A DNA stretch of 64,000 bases from Nannobrachium achirus (taxonomy: Eukaryota > Chordata > Actinopteri > Myctophiformes > Myctophidae), in the NCBI GenBank assembly GCA_963921795.1, contig OY997652.1, forward strand, positions 63,496,809 to 63,560,808. The letters run 5' to 3'. The position numbers and the translations under genes are program-made. Positions 42,930-53,229 of this stretch are shown here, one piece after another (position 1 is the stretch's first letter; each line of letters opens with the position of its first letter). Under the pieces are notes generated by a model that was not told the origin of the DNA, did not search any database, and saw nothing but the letters and a program-made list of their open reading frames with translations.

Positions 42930-43320
42930 CGAAGCACCCACTTGCATTGTATGTTAAGGAGAAGGGTGCCAGTGTGCCAGCGTGGAATCATATCCTCTGG
43001 GGGTATTTCTGAATAGGGGTGTTTCTGTATAGAGGGCTGCCCCCCTGGGGTACAACCTGAAATCCGAAGCATATTGTCTTCAGAAACTATAAATAAAGAT
43101 ACTATCTATGACATAACATGAAGTACAGTAAACCATATCTGCCTAAAGATCCCATTCAAATCCTCCGGATAGGGAACATTATATAAATCAGGATCATCTG
43201 TATTGTGGACATTGACCCAATGACATTGATTATCTAATGGAAAAAAACAAAGCGAATGCAAGAACTATTTCTTGCATTCGCTTGGTTTTTCGCTTGGTTT
43301 GTTTCCATTTCCCATGTGTT
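42930..43320. other. ZP-gene upstream region, otherwise unassigned
   Basis: Includes a 20-base inverted pair TCTAATGGAAAAAAACAAAG.. / GCGAATGCAAGAA..TTCTTGCATTCGC at about 43250-43285. No second gene seen. Confidence 0.4.
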
Positions 43321-43321
43321 C

Positions 43322-43371
43322 AGAAGAGAAGAGAAGAGAAGAGAAGAGAAGAGAAGAGAAGAGAAGAGAGA
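43322..43371. repeat. (AGAAG)n pentanucleotide array
   Basis: About ten AGAGA/AGAAG units. Confidence 0.95.
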
Positions 43372-43944
43372 TTAACCCTGCAAGGCCCGAATCTAAACTA
43401 TTTGGAAATTCAACTGTGTTTGGCATTAGGAAATGGTTATGACATTACTGTACAGAGAGTTTAGAATAAGGTATTATGCAGTCAATTACTTGGACGCATT
43501 TCTAACCTCAGTGTCTTCACCCATTTGGAAGGCAAATCTTTGTCACTTTAGATTTGAACCACTTTAACCATTATGTTATGCTTTAACTATAAAAAAATAG
43601 CAGATATACAAGCTCACTGTGAGCTTGTAGATCTGCCATTCAAGTCTTTGAATATTTTCCACTCGATTCTATTCACCTTATTCCTGGCCCTCTCTAGGGA
43701 GGCAGCCATTGCCTTTTACAGAGGGCGCTAGAGAGTTTTTCTCTCTGTGCTGCTTCAAAAACATCTTTTGAAGATGTTTTTAACATCTTTTCGTATAATT
43801 CAAAATGGTGGGAGAACTAAAGGTCAGAGGTCAGAGTGTAAAAGTTGTTCAGCATGAGGAGACGCATAAGTGTATACAGGTTTCATGGCTGTACCTCAAA
43901 CAGAGCATGAGCTTCACCTGTTCAAAGTTTGCATTTTCAAAGGC
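43372..43944. other. Unassigned stretch with hairpin H25
   Basis: Apart from H25 (ATAT subtype, likely a CAGGGGTGTC-carrier relic) nothing is recognised. Confidence 0.4.
43591..43642. repeat. Core hairpin H25 (ATAT subtype)
   Basis: AAAAAAATAGCAGATATAC, AAGCTCACTGTGAGCTT, GTAGATCTGCCATT. Confidence 0.9.
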
Positions 43945-44140
43945 TTCCTACAGCGCCACCCTTTGGCCGATTGTTACGAGCTTTGTGTTTTAGCCGTTTG
44001 GCATAGTCCTCTGCCATACTGCCGAGTTTCATAAAAAGCGACTGCACGGTCAAGCCACTAGAGAAAAAGTGGCGGAAGAATAATAATAGCGATGAAGTAC
44101 AAAATCAATGAGTGGCCTTTGCCACTGTGTGGCTTGGCCA
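43945..44140 (+). repeat. Second copy of the CCTACAGCGCCACCC repeat
   Basis: Same order of blocks as 38980-39175, ending GGCTTGGCCACTAATAA. Confidence 0.65.
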
Positions 44141-44638
44141 CTAATAAGTAAAAGTAGGCTACAATATTTTCCTCAGACACGTAGAGGAGTATAAGTAAAA
44201 GTATTAAACCTCTAAAGTCAAATATACCTCAAAATTGTAGTACTTAAGTACAGTAATTTTAAGTAAATGCACAATGTTACTTTACACCCCTGGTTGTGTG
44301 CAGGAGGTGCGGCCATCACATCATCCAATCTATTTGAGACATTAATGCCTGCTCTTCTTCTCATATCTTTTTTTCTATTTTTTTTTTTATTGAATTTTTT
44401 TACTTCAGTGGAATCTAGAAGGATGAATAGCTCACACGTTTAAAAAGTGAAAGTAGCCGAGAGGCAAATGATATTCAAGGCTTTTGATACCATGGACTTA
44501 ACTCTCACAAAGTGCTGCTGTATCATCTGTGAATTTAAGCAAGGAGAGATCAAACACAGGCAAGATGTCTTGAATCTTGGGGTCATACCTGGATTAAAAC
44601 CCATTTTAGGCCTAGAATTATTGAATGCTTTAACAAGT

Positions 44639-44706
44639 GAAAAATAGCAGATATACAAGCTCACAGAGCGGCCGCGCTGCGAGCTTGTAGATCTGCTATT
44701 TTTGAA
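44639..44706. repeat. Core hairpin H26 (ATAT subtype)
   Basis: GAAAAATAGCAGATATACAAG and CGAGCTTGTAGATCTGCTATTTTTG with a GCGGCCGCGC tip. Confidence 0.93.
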
Positions 44707-45048
44707 AAAGTCGTGAAAATGTGTGAAAATCTTTGAATGTATTTTCAAAGCAAACGTTTGTAACTCAAATTTTGCTTCTGGGGGGTCCCTGGAACTAAAA
44801 TATTTTGAGATGCGGGTCCGTGGCCAAAAAATATCATTTCGGGGGTCCTTCAAATGAAGGAGTTTGAGCACCACTGACATAGTAGTCTCTGAACAGACTA
44901 ACTGAGCTCCAGTTAAGTGAAAAGGAAATTTTCTTTGACGATGGCTGGCCAGATTGCTGACATAGAAACATAGGTTTTTCAAAAAACCTTAGAAGGATTC
45001 AAAAGACACTTGTAATCGGGTCAAAATACTAATTTTCACAATTTTTCT

Positions 45049-45098
45049 AAAATAGCAGATCTACAAGCTCACTGTGAGCTTGTATATCTTCTATTTTT
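45049..45098. repeat. Core hairpin H27 (ATAT subtype)
   Basis: AAAATAGCAGATCTACAAGC, TCACTGTGA, GCTTGTATATCTTCTATTTTT. Confidence 0.9.
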
Positions 45099-45264
45099 CA
45101 ATAGTTAAAGCATACAATAATGATACACAATAATGTGTACGCGTTCTAAATGGGTTAAGAGAGCCCTACTGTACTATACTAATACATCTTTCTACGGACA
45201 TTTTCACTGGACCCAACATAATGTAGTGTCATCATGCTCAAGGGCATGAAATACCTTAAAAGCG

Positions 45265-45960
45265 TTAAAGGAGAATTTTGGTCTAAATGGCTTAATACCT
45301 TTTTTGGTTGTTACTGTGTCTCCAAAAAACCCGTCCAGGTGTTATTTTATCCAAAATAGTCAATATTGTCCATTTTGTCCGACCCGCGACCACAGCCCAC
45401 AGCGGCAGCAGCGGGGCTTATGCAAATACGTTTATTCCATCGCTCCATTCTTTCTGTACTAGTCGGGGACCCACAGGCCAAAAAGCTCAGGAATAGGGTT
45501 GAACCTGTGATGTCTTGCCGTACTTTTTATTTCTGTTTTATCTATTAGTTTGGCCTGCTCTGCCGGAAACATCGCGAAAAAAAGTTACGGCCATTTGTAT
45601 ATTCATTGTCCCACTGACTCCTCTATACAGGAAAATAATAATATTAAAACATGAAAAAGATCTGCTTAAAGTAGCAGGGGAAATCTCGCCTTTGCGAACG
45701 CCCATCATTTCGACCAGAGGGTTAGCGACTCACTCCACGGAGGTTAAGGTTAGGGTTAGAGTCGGGTGTCGAAAAGATGAGATGTAGTAACAGCGACACG
45801 CTCCCTAAGTAGCATGTGAGGGGTCAAACTAGGGGGTTTTCATGATTCTGAATCCATTGCAAGCATTTGTTTTGCATGAAAAAACATTCCTTGGGCAAAA
45901 GTTCGGCCCCCAAAACTGTTTTTCACAGTGTTATTTCACGGCAAGACATCACAGGTCCTC
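45265..45960. mobile_element. Degenerate inverted-repeat element
   Basis: TTAAAGGAGAATTTTGG at 45265 resembles a TTAA-MITE left end. ACCTGTGATGTCTTGCCGT at about 45507 is mirrored by ACGGCAAGACATCACAGGT at about 45941. I could not define both ends. Confidence 0.4.
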
Positions 45961-45989
45961 TCACATTTTGGTGACTGGGTCCCCGGCTA

Positions 45990-46189
45990 CTTGATGCACC
46001 TTCTCTTTATTGGTACTGTACTGCTCTTGTTTTTTTTTCTTTTTTTTTTTCCCTCTTATCTATCTTTTCTTACGTCTCTGTAACTTTGTAAATAACTGTA
46101 TACTGCTGTGCTACAACTGGACAACTGAATGTTCCCCTTGGGATAATAAAGGTATCTATCTATCTATCTATCTATCTATCTAAACACTG
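45990..46189 (+). mobile_element. LINE 3' end with (TATC)n tail
   Basis: ACTGCTGTGCTACAACTGGA, CCTTGGGATAATAAAGG, then TATC repeats. The same ending is at 52250-52346. This is a common fish LINE 3' UTR; no coding part here. Confidence 0.65.
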
Positions 46190-46332
46190 TTGAGCTGACA
46201 TGCAGAAGTGACCACAGGGTTACGTCATTGTTGAGATTCTGCCACAAAATGATTCAGTCACATTCTAAATCTCGTCTCGCGAGACTCGAATGTCTGTCTG
46301 TCTGATGTCTGTCTGATATGTCTTGTTTTTTG

Positions 46333-46651
46333 AGATTCAGTAAGATTGAGAACAGGAGCGCTTGTTTTTGGGCATAAGGTGCCCAACTACGGGAACTAGG
46401 AATAATTTGACTGAGGTTAGGGTTAGGATCGGGGTTAGGTTTAGGCATAGTTTTACTGAGGTTAGGGTTAGGTTTAGGCATAGTAGCATTCACCAGGTTA
46501 GCATTCACCAGCGTGTGACTAATGGGAACAATGGAGGAACAATGAGACGTGGGACCAATGCAGTCAAATGCTCTACCACTGAGACATGGGCTTCTTCCAG
46601 GGACTGCCCATAAGGTGAACTAAAACAAGCACTCCTTTCCCAATCTTACTG
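46333..46651. mobile_element. Small foldback element with TTAGGG-like core and tRNA-Cys-like segment
   Basis: GATTCAGTAAGATTGAG..AGCGCTTGTTTT is mirrored by AAAACAAGC..CCCAATCTTACTG. Inside, GAGGTTAGGGTTAGG occurs twice with TAGGTTTAGGCATAG, and a tRNA-Cys-like piece lies at 46559-46583. Related to 5095-5830. Confidence 0.65.
46559..46583 (-). tRNA. tRNA-Cys-like 5' fragment (not a functional gene)
   Basis: The minus strand reads CTCAGTGGTAGAGCATTTGA then CTGCA, matching the D-arm to anticodon segment of vertebrate tRNA-Cys(GCA) as I recall it. The acceptor stem and T-arm are absent. Confidence 0.55.
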
Positions 46652-46679
46652 TTTTTTCAAATATACTGTAACATATATA

Positions 46680-46914
46680 TCGTCACCGTCGGGCAGAAAC
46701 CTTGTATCTCCAAGTTTCAATTTTTTTTTTTTTTTTCGCAAAGTAAAGCCCTCGCACAAAAGTAGTGAAAACAGCCGATCTACAAGCACACAACGCCTCG
46801 CAGCGGCGTTGTGTGCTTGTAGATCGGCTGTTTTCACTAGTTTAAATCATTTTTAAAATGATAAATACAAAACAAACGGTTTTGGACATACAAGGTTTCC
46901 ACCCGACAACGACA
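46680..46914. mobile_element. GTCGGG-family element, whole
   Basis: TCGTCACCGTCGGGCAGAAA and TTTCCACCCGACAACGACAA ends, preceded and followed by TA. H28 is central. Non-coding. Confidence 0.8.
46764..46838. repeat. Core hairpin H28 (ACAGC/GCACAC subtype)
   Basis: AGTGAAAACAGCCGATCTAC and GTAGATCGGCTGTTTTCACT around CAACGCCTCGCAGCGGCGTTG. Confidence 0.95.
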
Positions 46915-47339
46915 ATATGCTGACATCACTGATACTAAACAATGCCCAAATTTGGAGATGACTGACATCACTTCTGAGCCTACATTCAATCCCTCATCTA
47001 CTGTGCACACCCCATCACCCAAACTGCACATAATTCGGAGCAGATTATGTTTGAACGGGCAAGGACTAGTAGTAATTGATTGAGTAAATTGTAATATTTT
47101 GCTGCCTCAATAACACTAGATTTAAAGAGCTTCCTTTATCTTTTATTGTTTTCTATTAATTTGTGTTTGTTTAATTTGTCTTGAACGTTTCTTGGTATGT
47201 CGTTGTTTGTCACACGTGACAAAATAATGTTTTCACACGTGGTATATAGGCCAAGGTGAGATCGATATGAACTCACTATTGGTCAATAAATGTATGGGGG
47301 AAAAAAATTAAAGAAAATAAGTGAATAAATAAATAAATA
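46915..47339. other. Unassigned stretch
   Basis: AT-rich, with (AAAT)n near 47320. No gene or repeat end identified. Confidence 0.3.
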
Positions 47340-47415
47340 AACACGCAAAGTTCGACCCGAGACCCTTTCTGGTCCCAAGACGGACGCTCAACATCCTGAG
47401 TCAGTGCCGCCTGTA
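47340..47415 (-). repeat. tRNA-like sequence (possible SINE head)
   Basis: The minus strand has TGACTCAGGATGTTGAGCG, CCGTCTTGGGACCAGAAAGG and GGTCTCGGGTCGAA, resembling A box, anticodon arm and B box spacing. Only weakly tRNA-like and no poly-A tail. Confidence 0.35.
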
Positions 47416-47543
47416 CATCGTGGACAGTCATATATACATAATGTATGTCTGTGTATATTTAGACGGCTAATAAAAGTGCTGCTGCTGCCATGGTGTACTG
47501 CGAGGGGAATACTTGAGGAGATCTGCAAGTACACATTACATCT

Positions 47544-47694
47544 CTCTGTCGGGGGGGAAACCTTGTATGTCGCTTGTCGATCTGCTCCTTTTGATGCGTT
47601 TGTGTGGCGTCGTTGGTGTGATCGAGTTGGGCATCCGTTTACGATAAACCACAAAAAGTTTGAATCTGGAGATAAGAGGTTTCTGCCCGACAGT
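47544..47694. mobile_element. GTCGGG-family element with divergent core
   Basis: CTCTGTCGGGGGGGAAACCTTG and AGGTTTCTGCCCGACAG are the inverted ends. The core keeps only CTTGTCGATCTGCTCC of the hairpin; the remainder is unrelated. Confidence 0.65.
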
Positions 47695-47782
47695 ATGTAT
47701 GTATGTAGAAGTGATACACAGCTGGAAGGGGATGGTGTGGTGTGCTACTGAAATGTGACTCCCATACTTGAGTGTAATAGCT

Positions 47783-48223
47783 CAGGGATCTTCAACAGGG
47801 GGTCTGGGACCCCTAGGGGGTCCTACAGAGTTACTTCAGGGGGGCCACCAAATCTTTGTGTGATAGGATGAACCCTCCCATCCCTAATCCTAGGAGAACT
47901 TTAGCCAAACATAGCAGCTCTACAAGTTCTCAACGCCTCGCGCTGCGAGGCATTGAGAGCTTGTAGAGCTGATATTTTCTGCAAATAGGTTTGGTGTAGA
48001 GAGTGAAAAGGTCAAATGTACAAAGTATCTGCGATTTAAGTGGTTACATGTCCGGAAAAAAAAAAAAACACATTGATACAAATCCAACATAGACTGAAGA
48101 CAGTGCTTTCATGAAATCGATGAAAATCTGCAACACAATTGTATACAGATGTGTAGAGGGGGTCCCTGCTTTATCTCCCTCTCAATTCAGGGTTTCTTGG
48201 CCTGAAAACGTTGAAGACCCCTG
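47783..48223. mobile_element. hAT-like element, CTTCAACAGGGGGTC family, TSD TAATAGCT
   Basis: CAGGGATCTTCAACAGGGGG and TTGAAGACCCCTG ends with perfect TAATAGCT flanks (47775-47782, 48224-48231). H29 is central. Non-coding. Confidence 0.95.
47909..47979. repeat. Core hairpin H29 (CAGCTCTAC variant)
   Basis: ACATAGCAGCTCTACAAGTTC and GAGCTTGTAGAGCTGATATTTTC with CAACGCCTCGCGCTGCGAGG tip. GATC is changed to GCTC in both arms, a compensated stem. Confidence 0.93.
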
Positions 48224-48231
48224 TAATAGCT

Positions 48232-48583
48232 TATTCATGAATAGTTTATTAATGCATTACTAATAACGTATACATTATGTTTAACAAACAGTTTAACAAA
48301 CAGTTTGTTCATTATCATTACTCATCTACAAACTAATCAGGCTTGTGTGAACACCCTGGACAGATAATTTAATTTGCTATAATTTAAAAAAATGTAATAC
48401 AGTACAATAAAAAAATATATATATAATGAAAAAAACGTTTTTCTGACATTATTTTTACATTTAATATGAGAGGTATAGATTCTCATTGGAGGGAGTGTCA
48501 CGCAAAATAGTTGCACATACAAATGAACACAAAGTAGTAGGCCTATTGGCATTTCAATATTTCTACCACAGGAACAGTGTTGG
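48232..48583. other. Unassigned AT-rich stretch
   Basis: No features supported. Confidence 0.3.
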
Positions 48584-48830
48584 GCAGTAACAAATTACTA
48601 ATAATATATTATTGTAATATTATTACTTTTTCCAGTAACGAGTAATATAAGGTATTACTCAAAAAAAAAATGGTAATATATAACGCTTTACTCCGCAAAA
48701 AAAAGCCTCGCTACTCCGTTACTAGCCATTTTAGCCGATTGCAGAAAAAGAACAGATCTACAAGACATCAACATACATCTACACACTTCTACAGAGATGC
48801 AATGTAGCTTGTAGATCAGTCATTTGCGCA
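48584..48830. mobile_element. hAT-type left end CAGTGTTGGGCAGTAAC with hairpin H30
   Basis: GTGTTGGGCAGTAACAAATTAC with AGTAATATTATT-type subterminal repeats leads into H30. No right end found. Confidence 0.5.
48740..48830. repeat. Core hairpin H30, divergent loop
   Basis: GCAGAAAAAGAACAGATCTAC and GTAGCTTGTAGATCAGTCATTTGCG; loop expanded with ACATCTACACAC. Confidence 0.7.
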
Positions 48831-49020
48831 GTGCGCACAGTTATGACGTTGCTTATGTCATGAGACCAGTGCATGGACTAGTGTCAGCGCTGCGCTGCCT
48901 GTCACAGTCACAGAGAGAGCATCAGCGTGCGACGCGCTTACATGGATGGGACATTTACAATCTACAAGCACTCCTCTCGGCCGCGGAGGGGTCCGCGGGG
49001 GTCCGCCGCGGAGGGGTCTG

Positions 49021-49317
49021 TCACGGGGGTGAAAACAGCAGATCTACAAGCACAGAACGCCTCAAGCTGCGAGGCGTTGTGTGCTTGTAGATCGGCTGTT
49101 TTCACTAGTTTAAATCATTTTTAAAATGATAAATACAAAACGGTTTTGGACATTCCACCCGACAACGACGAAATATAACTCATGTAATTGGCCCACTGGC
49201 TTGTCACTTGTCATGATCTGAAATGGCAAATCTTTGAGTAGCAGCAGCGCTATAGCGCGCAATGAGGGCCTCTCCAACTCTTTTTCCCGGGCTGAATCAG
49301 GGGCCCAGCATGTCCCC
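49021..49317. mobile_element. Right part of CAGGGAC..GCT hAT with nested GTCGGG-family piece
   Basis: 49029-49169 is the GTCGGG family from hairpin H31 to CACCCGACAACGACGA. 49185-49317 (GGCCCACTGGCTTGTCAC, AACTCTTTTTCCCGGGCTGA, CAGCATGTCCC) is the right end of the hAT found whole at 51437-51888, which has the same nested pair. Confidence 0.75.
49029..49105. repeat. Core hairpin H31 (ACAGC/GCACAC subtype)
   Basis: GTGAAAACAGCAGATCTAC and GTAGATCGGCTGTTTTCAC with a GCCTCAAGCTGCGAGGC tip. Confidence 0.93.
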
Positions 49318-49334
49318 TAAAGAATTTATTTTTG

Positions 49335-49640
49335 CAAAAATCGGCCTGATGGTGGCTCTAGATGGGACAGATGCATGTTGATGACGTGACTGTAGAGATA
49401 CTGTGTACCGCTTTCCGTGATTTTAGGGCAAAATCTGTAGGAACAGTGTCCAAAAACGTGTTTGAAAAAAATGGGCCTGATGGTGGCGCTACAAGAGACA
49501 GATTCATGTTGAGACATGATTGTAGACATACTGTGTACCGCTTTGCGTGATTTCAGGGCAACATTTGTAGGAGCAGTGTCCAAAAATCTGTTTTGCAAGA
49601 ATTGGCCTGATGGTGGTGCTAGAAGAGGGCCATGTGAGAA
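49335..49640. repeat. Tandem repeat, period about 131 bp, 2.3 copies
   Basis: GGCCTGATGGTGGC starts at about 49343, 49475 and 49605. Each unit carries ATACTGTGTACCGCTTTCCG-like and GGAACAGTGTCCAAAAA blocks. Confidence 0.85.
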
Positions 49641-49772
49641 ATGTTGGTTGGAGGTTGGAGGTTGTGGTTTGGCAGCCAAGGAGTGGGTGTGCAAAGTTTG
49701 GCATGGATAGGGGCAATGGTGGCGGAGATATGAGTAGGGCAAAAGTGTGGCGTGATGTGTGATGGACAGACT

Positions 49773-49803
<31 letters not shown>

Positions 49804-49806
49804 AGC
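49641..49806. repeat. Repeat tail ending in (GACA)n
   Basis: GGTTGGAGGTTGGAGG, GGCGGAGATATGAGTAGGGC, then GACAGACA repeats to 49806. Confidence 0.6.
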
Positions 49807-50619
49807 CGATGGAGGTTTTGATAGTAACTGCGACCCGACGGACTGGCAGTCGGGAGATCAGTCGATTGGAATGTGTGTGAAACAGAAAAGTTGCTGAACG
49901 CAACTGAGAGCCGTCACCAACAGACGGCTATGGTGCAAAAAGAGCCTATGATGTCTTTTTCAACAACACGCCTGCTGCAATCCGACGGTTCAAAGCCGCC
50001 TTTCCACATTTCCTCACAACTTGCGACCCACCAGCTATTTAACAGCAGGTTTTCAGTAATATCTTCCTCACAGATATATTGCATGATTACGAACCACTGC
50101 TCTAAACAATAGGTATGTATTTGGCATGCGGATCTAGGTATTACTTACGTTTGACCCAGCACCCATTTTATTGGACAGTGGGATGTGCGTGTCCTTTTTT
50201 CCCCCCTTCGTTTTATCATTTTTGTATTCACAGCAACATTATAAGCCTATTAACTTACAAATTCGTACAGTCAGCTATTTTCTTTATACATTTTTTTTGC
50301 CAGCAGTCCCCTCTACATTTGGCAGCTGCAACTGTGTTGCTTTTATCCTGTGTAAATAATGTTTAACTTCTTCATATTTGTTTAATTTGAAGCATTGTGC
50401 TTCTTTTTTTCAAGTTTGCTGCTCTGTTGCCAGTGTGTTTGTCTGATGAGTTAAAGCATTGTATAGGCCTTATACAATGCTTTAACTCTGGCATGACTGC
50501 GATTTTTACCATTACACATTGTGGGTGAAGCCAGAATAACGACAATATATCCTCTCTGTCAGGTGGAGAGCTCGTATTATTTCCAACCATGTTACTTTTC
50601 AAGATTCAACTTCAACAGT
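49807..50619. other. Unassigned stretch
   Basis: No repeat pair with target duplication. A palindromic pair TTAAAGCATTGTATA / TATACAATGCTTTAA lies at about 50451-50486. Confidence 0.35.
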
Positions 50620-50627
50620 TGCAAAAG

Positions 50628-51165
50628 CAGTGTTGTTTTTGACAGCAAATTTTGATTTAGTTTTAGTCATAGTCTTTTGAATAAAATCTCATTTAGTTTT
50701 AGTCATACTTTAGTCTCCTGAAAAGTTTTAGTTTTAGTCTAATTTTAGTCGATTAAATATCATGACATTTTAGTTGACTAAATCTACAGTTGATTTAGTC
50801 AACTAAAATGTATTTTGGCAGGCCTTGATGGCATCGTAATGACTGATTTTACACTTGGTTGCATGCTGAAAATAGCCGATCTACAAGCTCACAACGCGTC
50901 GACGCGTTGTGAGCTTGTAGATCTGCTATTTTCAACAAGCAACACCTGAGAGCAACCAAACATCAAATTACTTGCTTCTCCACTAGTGCCTAGCTAACGT
51001 TTTAGTCTAGTTTTTATTTTGTTGACAAAATTGTCAATATATTCAGTCTTAGTTTTAGTCATCACAGCTTAGTTTTTATCTAGTTTTTGTTTAGTTTTCA
51101 TCAGTGAAAAAAACACAGTCGACACGCATTTTTCGTCATAGTTTTAGTCAACGAAATCAACACTG
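50628..51165. mobile_element. hAT-like element, ends CAGTGTTG, TSD TGCAAAAG
   Basis: CAGTGTTGTTTTTGAC and GTCAACGAAATCAACACTG ends, with perfect TGCAAAAG flanks (50620-50627, 51166-51173). Arms are full of TTTAGTTTTAGTC repeats in both orientations. H32 is at the exact middle. Non-coding. Confidence 0.96.
50867..50934. repeat. Core hairpin H32, best-preserved copy
   Basis: TGAAAATAGCCGATCTACAAG continues with CTCACAACGCGTCG and mirrors back to CTATTTTCA with a single mismatch pair over 34-base arms and no loop. Its flanks GGTTGC / GCAAC continue the dyad. Confidence 0.98.
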
Positions 51166-51170
51166 TGCAA

Positions 51171-51248
51171 AAGTAGCAGATCTGCAAGCTCCAAATGCGT
51201 TGCTTTGCATCACGTTTCACGCCGCGCTTTGAGCTTGCGGATCGCCTC
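51171..51248. repeat. Core hairpin H33, decayed
   Basis: AAGTAGCAGATCTGCAAGCTC and GAGCTTGCGGATCGCCTC around an enlarged GC-rich tip. It lies directly beside the hAT's right target copy, outside it. Confidence 0.75.
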
Positions 51249-51436
51249 TGTGCATAACTTTGGTTTCAGGTCTTCAGAAGGTGTCATATACCCATTTCCC
51301 ATACCAGATGATTTCCTCATAAACTTCGCCAGCAGGTTTTGAACATGAAACACACAATGACACCTGTACATGCATGTGTTCAATTTGAGCTGAGCCAAAT
51401 CAAACAAACTGGAAAACAGGAAATGAGAATGGCACC

Positions 51437-51888
51437 CAGGGACGAGCTGGCCATTGGGAAAAGCGGGACAACTCCCGAACGGCCGGTTCATTCCCGGCCG
51501 GTCCAGGCCTGCCATTAGGAAAAAAATAAAAATAAAATGTCGGCCTTCGTTCCATTCTGGGGTCTGGGCGGCCAACAAAGTAAATCGTCACTGTCGGTTT
51601 CAAATTTGTATTTTTCTTTTTTGCAAAGCAAAGCTTCATCATACAAGGCCGTCGCACAAAAGTAGTGAAAACAGCAGATCTACATGTGTGCTTGTAGCGC
51701 GGCAACAACAAAATATAACTCAATAATTGGCCCACTGGCTTGTCACTTGTCATGATCTGAAATGGCAAAGTAGCAGCAGCGCTATAGAGGCAAAGTAGCA
51801 GCAGCGCTATAGAGAGATAGAGATCTCTCTCTATAGCGTGCAATGAGGGCCTCTCCAACTCTTTTTCCCAGGCTGAATCATGTCCCTG
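51437..51888. mobile_element. hAT-like element, CAGGGAC..GCT family, TSD ATGGCACC
   Basis: CAGGGACGAGCTGGCCATTG and GGCTGAATCATGTCCCTG ends, with perfect ATGGCACC flanks (51429-51436, 51889-51896). Contains a degenerate GTCGGG-family element with H34 (51586-51720) and a tandem AGCAGCAGCGCTATAGAG. Non-coding. Confidence 0.95.
51664..51702. repeat. Core hairpin H34, left arm
   Basis: AGTGAAAACAGCAGATCTAC then ATGTGTGCTTGTAG; right arm decayed. Confidence 0.75.
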
Positions 51889-51954
51889 ATGGCACCCTTC
51901 TGAAAACCGGGGACTACAGTTATGCACAGAGCCTATTGTTGTCCCCATGACTCC

Positions 51955-52346
51955 GGGGAAAAACCTCCTTCATTCTTTTTTTAGTTTAGTTTTTTTCTCG
52001 TAAATGAACAACCTATTGCTGTGTTGATACGGCGGTGAGATGCTTGTGTTGCACTGACTAGCATTGACTGTTATCTTATGTACACTTTTGTTTGGCACTG
52101 TTTGTTAAGTTGTGCTTTGAGCATTGCTTTTTAGTGTGTGACATGTCACTTATGAGCATTGAATGATTCTTGGTCACTTTATGTATATATTCATCTTTCT
52201 TTTTATGACAGCTTTTTTGACACTTTTTTTTTACTGTACTCTTTTTTCTTTTTCTTACCTCTTTGTAACTTGTAACCTTTAACTGCTGTGCTGCCTCTGG
52301 GCAATTGAATTCCCCCTGTGGGATAATAAAGGTATCTATCTATCTA
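51955..52346 (+). mobile_element. LINE 3' UTR with (TATC)n tail
   Basis: TTTGTAACTTGTAACC, ACTGCTGTGCTGCCTCTGGG, GTGGGATAATAAAGG and TATCTATCTATC. Same family as 45990-46189. No coding portion. Confidence 0.65.
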
Positions 52347-52387
52347 ACCTTGATTATATTACTGCACAGCGTCACAGAATACAACAT

Positions 52388-52421
52388 GAAACGTAGCAGA
52401 TATTTGAGCTTGTCGATCTGA
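52388..52421. repeat. Core hairpin H35, collapsed
   Basis: GAAACGTAGCAGATATTTGAGCTTGTCGATCTGATAC, followed by a GTCGGG-family right end CCCGACAGAGACGAT. Confidence 0.65.
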
Positions 52422-52439
52422 TACCCGACAGAGACGATT

Positions 52440-53130
52440 TGCAAAGTGACACATCAGTGCAACGGTGAGTCCCCTGAAACTCAGAAAACCATAAATTCCA
52501 TCATCATCTGCTGCACACCTAATGGCAGTGAACCTGCACTGATATCTGAGATTGTCTTGTCTAAATGTTCTTTAAGTAGTTCAAATGATGGTGCAGATCT
52601 TTAATACAGCTTAACTTTAAAGTATGATGCAAATAATGAAATGTGAGTTGTGGGGCCTCAGAATGATACCAAGCATACAGTTTTTTTTTTTTTTTTTTTA
52701 CTCTTTTGTAGCCAGTTAATAAGCTGGGCATAAAATGGAGATAATAGAATAAGGGGAAATTTTTTCCCATAATTAAAATGTGTTATTTCTTTCCCAGATG
52801 GTTGCTGTTCACGGCACTGTGATCAGCTTATTATTGAAGCGGGTTATGACCATTTGTATGAATTACTGCTCTCCACACAGCAATCATAAAGTACATGAGT
52901 GCGAATAGATCGGCATTCTGTAAGTACAATAATAATTAAAAACATTGACGTCCGTGACCATCTTAATCGATGCGGAGAAGAGCCAAGGTCGTGTTTGATT
53001 TCCATTTTTACTAAATTTATATCACTGGCTCGTTATCCAAAGCTGAGCACCGCCTTGTCTGAGGAGAGGAATATTACAAAGCAAACACGGCGTGAGAGAG
53101 GAAATGACAGATACATATTTTATAATATCC
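52440..53130. other. Non-repetitive stretch, possible conserved non-coding DNA
   Basis: 52795-53060 has no repeat match here and contains homeodomain-like AT-rich motifs (CAGCTTATTATTGAAG, AATAATAATTAAAAAC). No ORF. Confidence 0.35.
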
Positions 53131-53133
53131 TCT

Positions 53134-53135
<2 letters not shown>

Positions 53136-53228
<93 letters not shown>

Positions 53229-53229
53229 G
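53136..53229. repeat. (GA)n microsatellite
   Basis: About 45 units with rare interruptions. Confidence 0.97.

Larger units (their letters stand above)
44600..45115 (+). mobile_element. CAGGGGTGTC-type hAT carrier, both terminal repeats lost
   Basis: Contains both hairpins (H26, H27) and the blocks TTTGCTTCTGGGGGGTCCCT and GTTTGAGCACCACTGACATAG between them. The terminal GGGCCC blocks are missing on both sides. Confidence 0.8.

Noticed and set aside
47340-47415. Confident SINE annotation
   Set aside because: Only weak A/B-box likeness and no tail or second copy in the window; left at low confidence.
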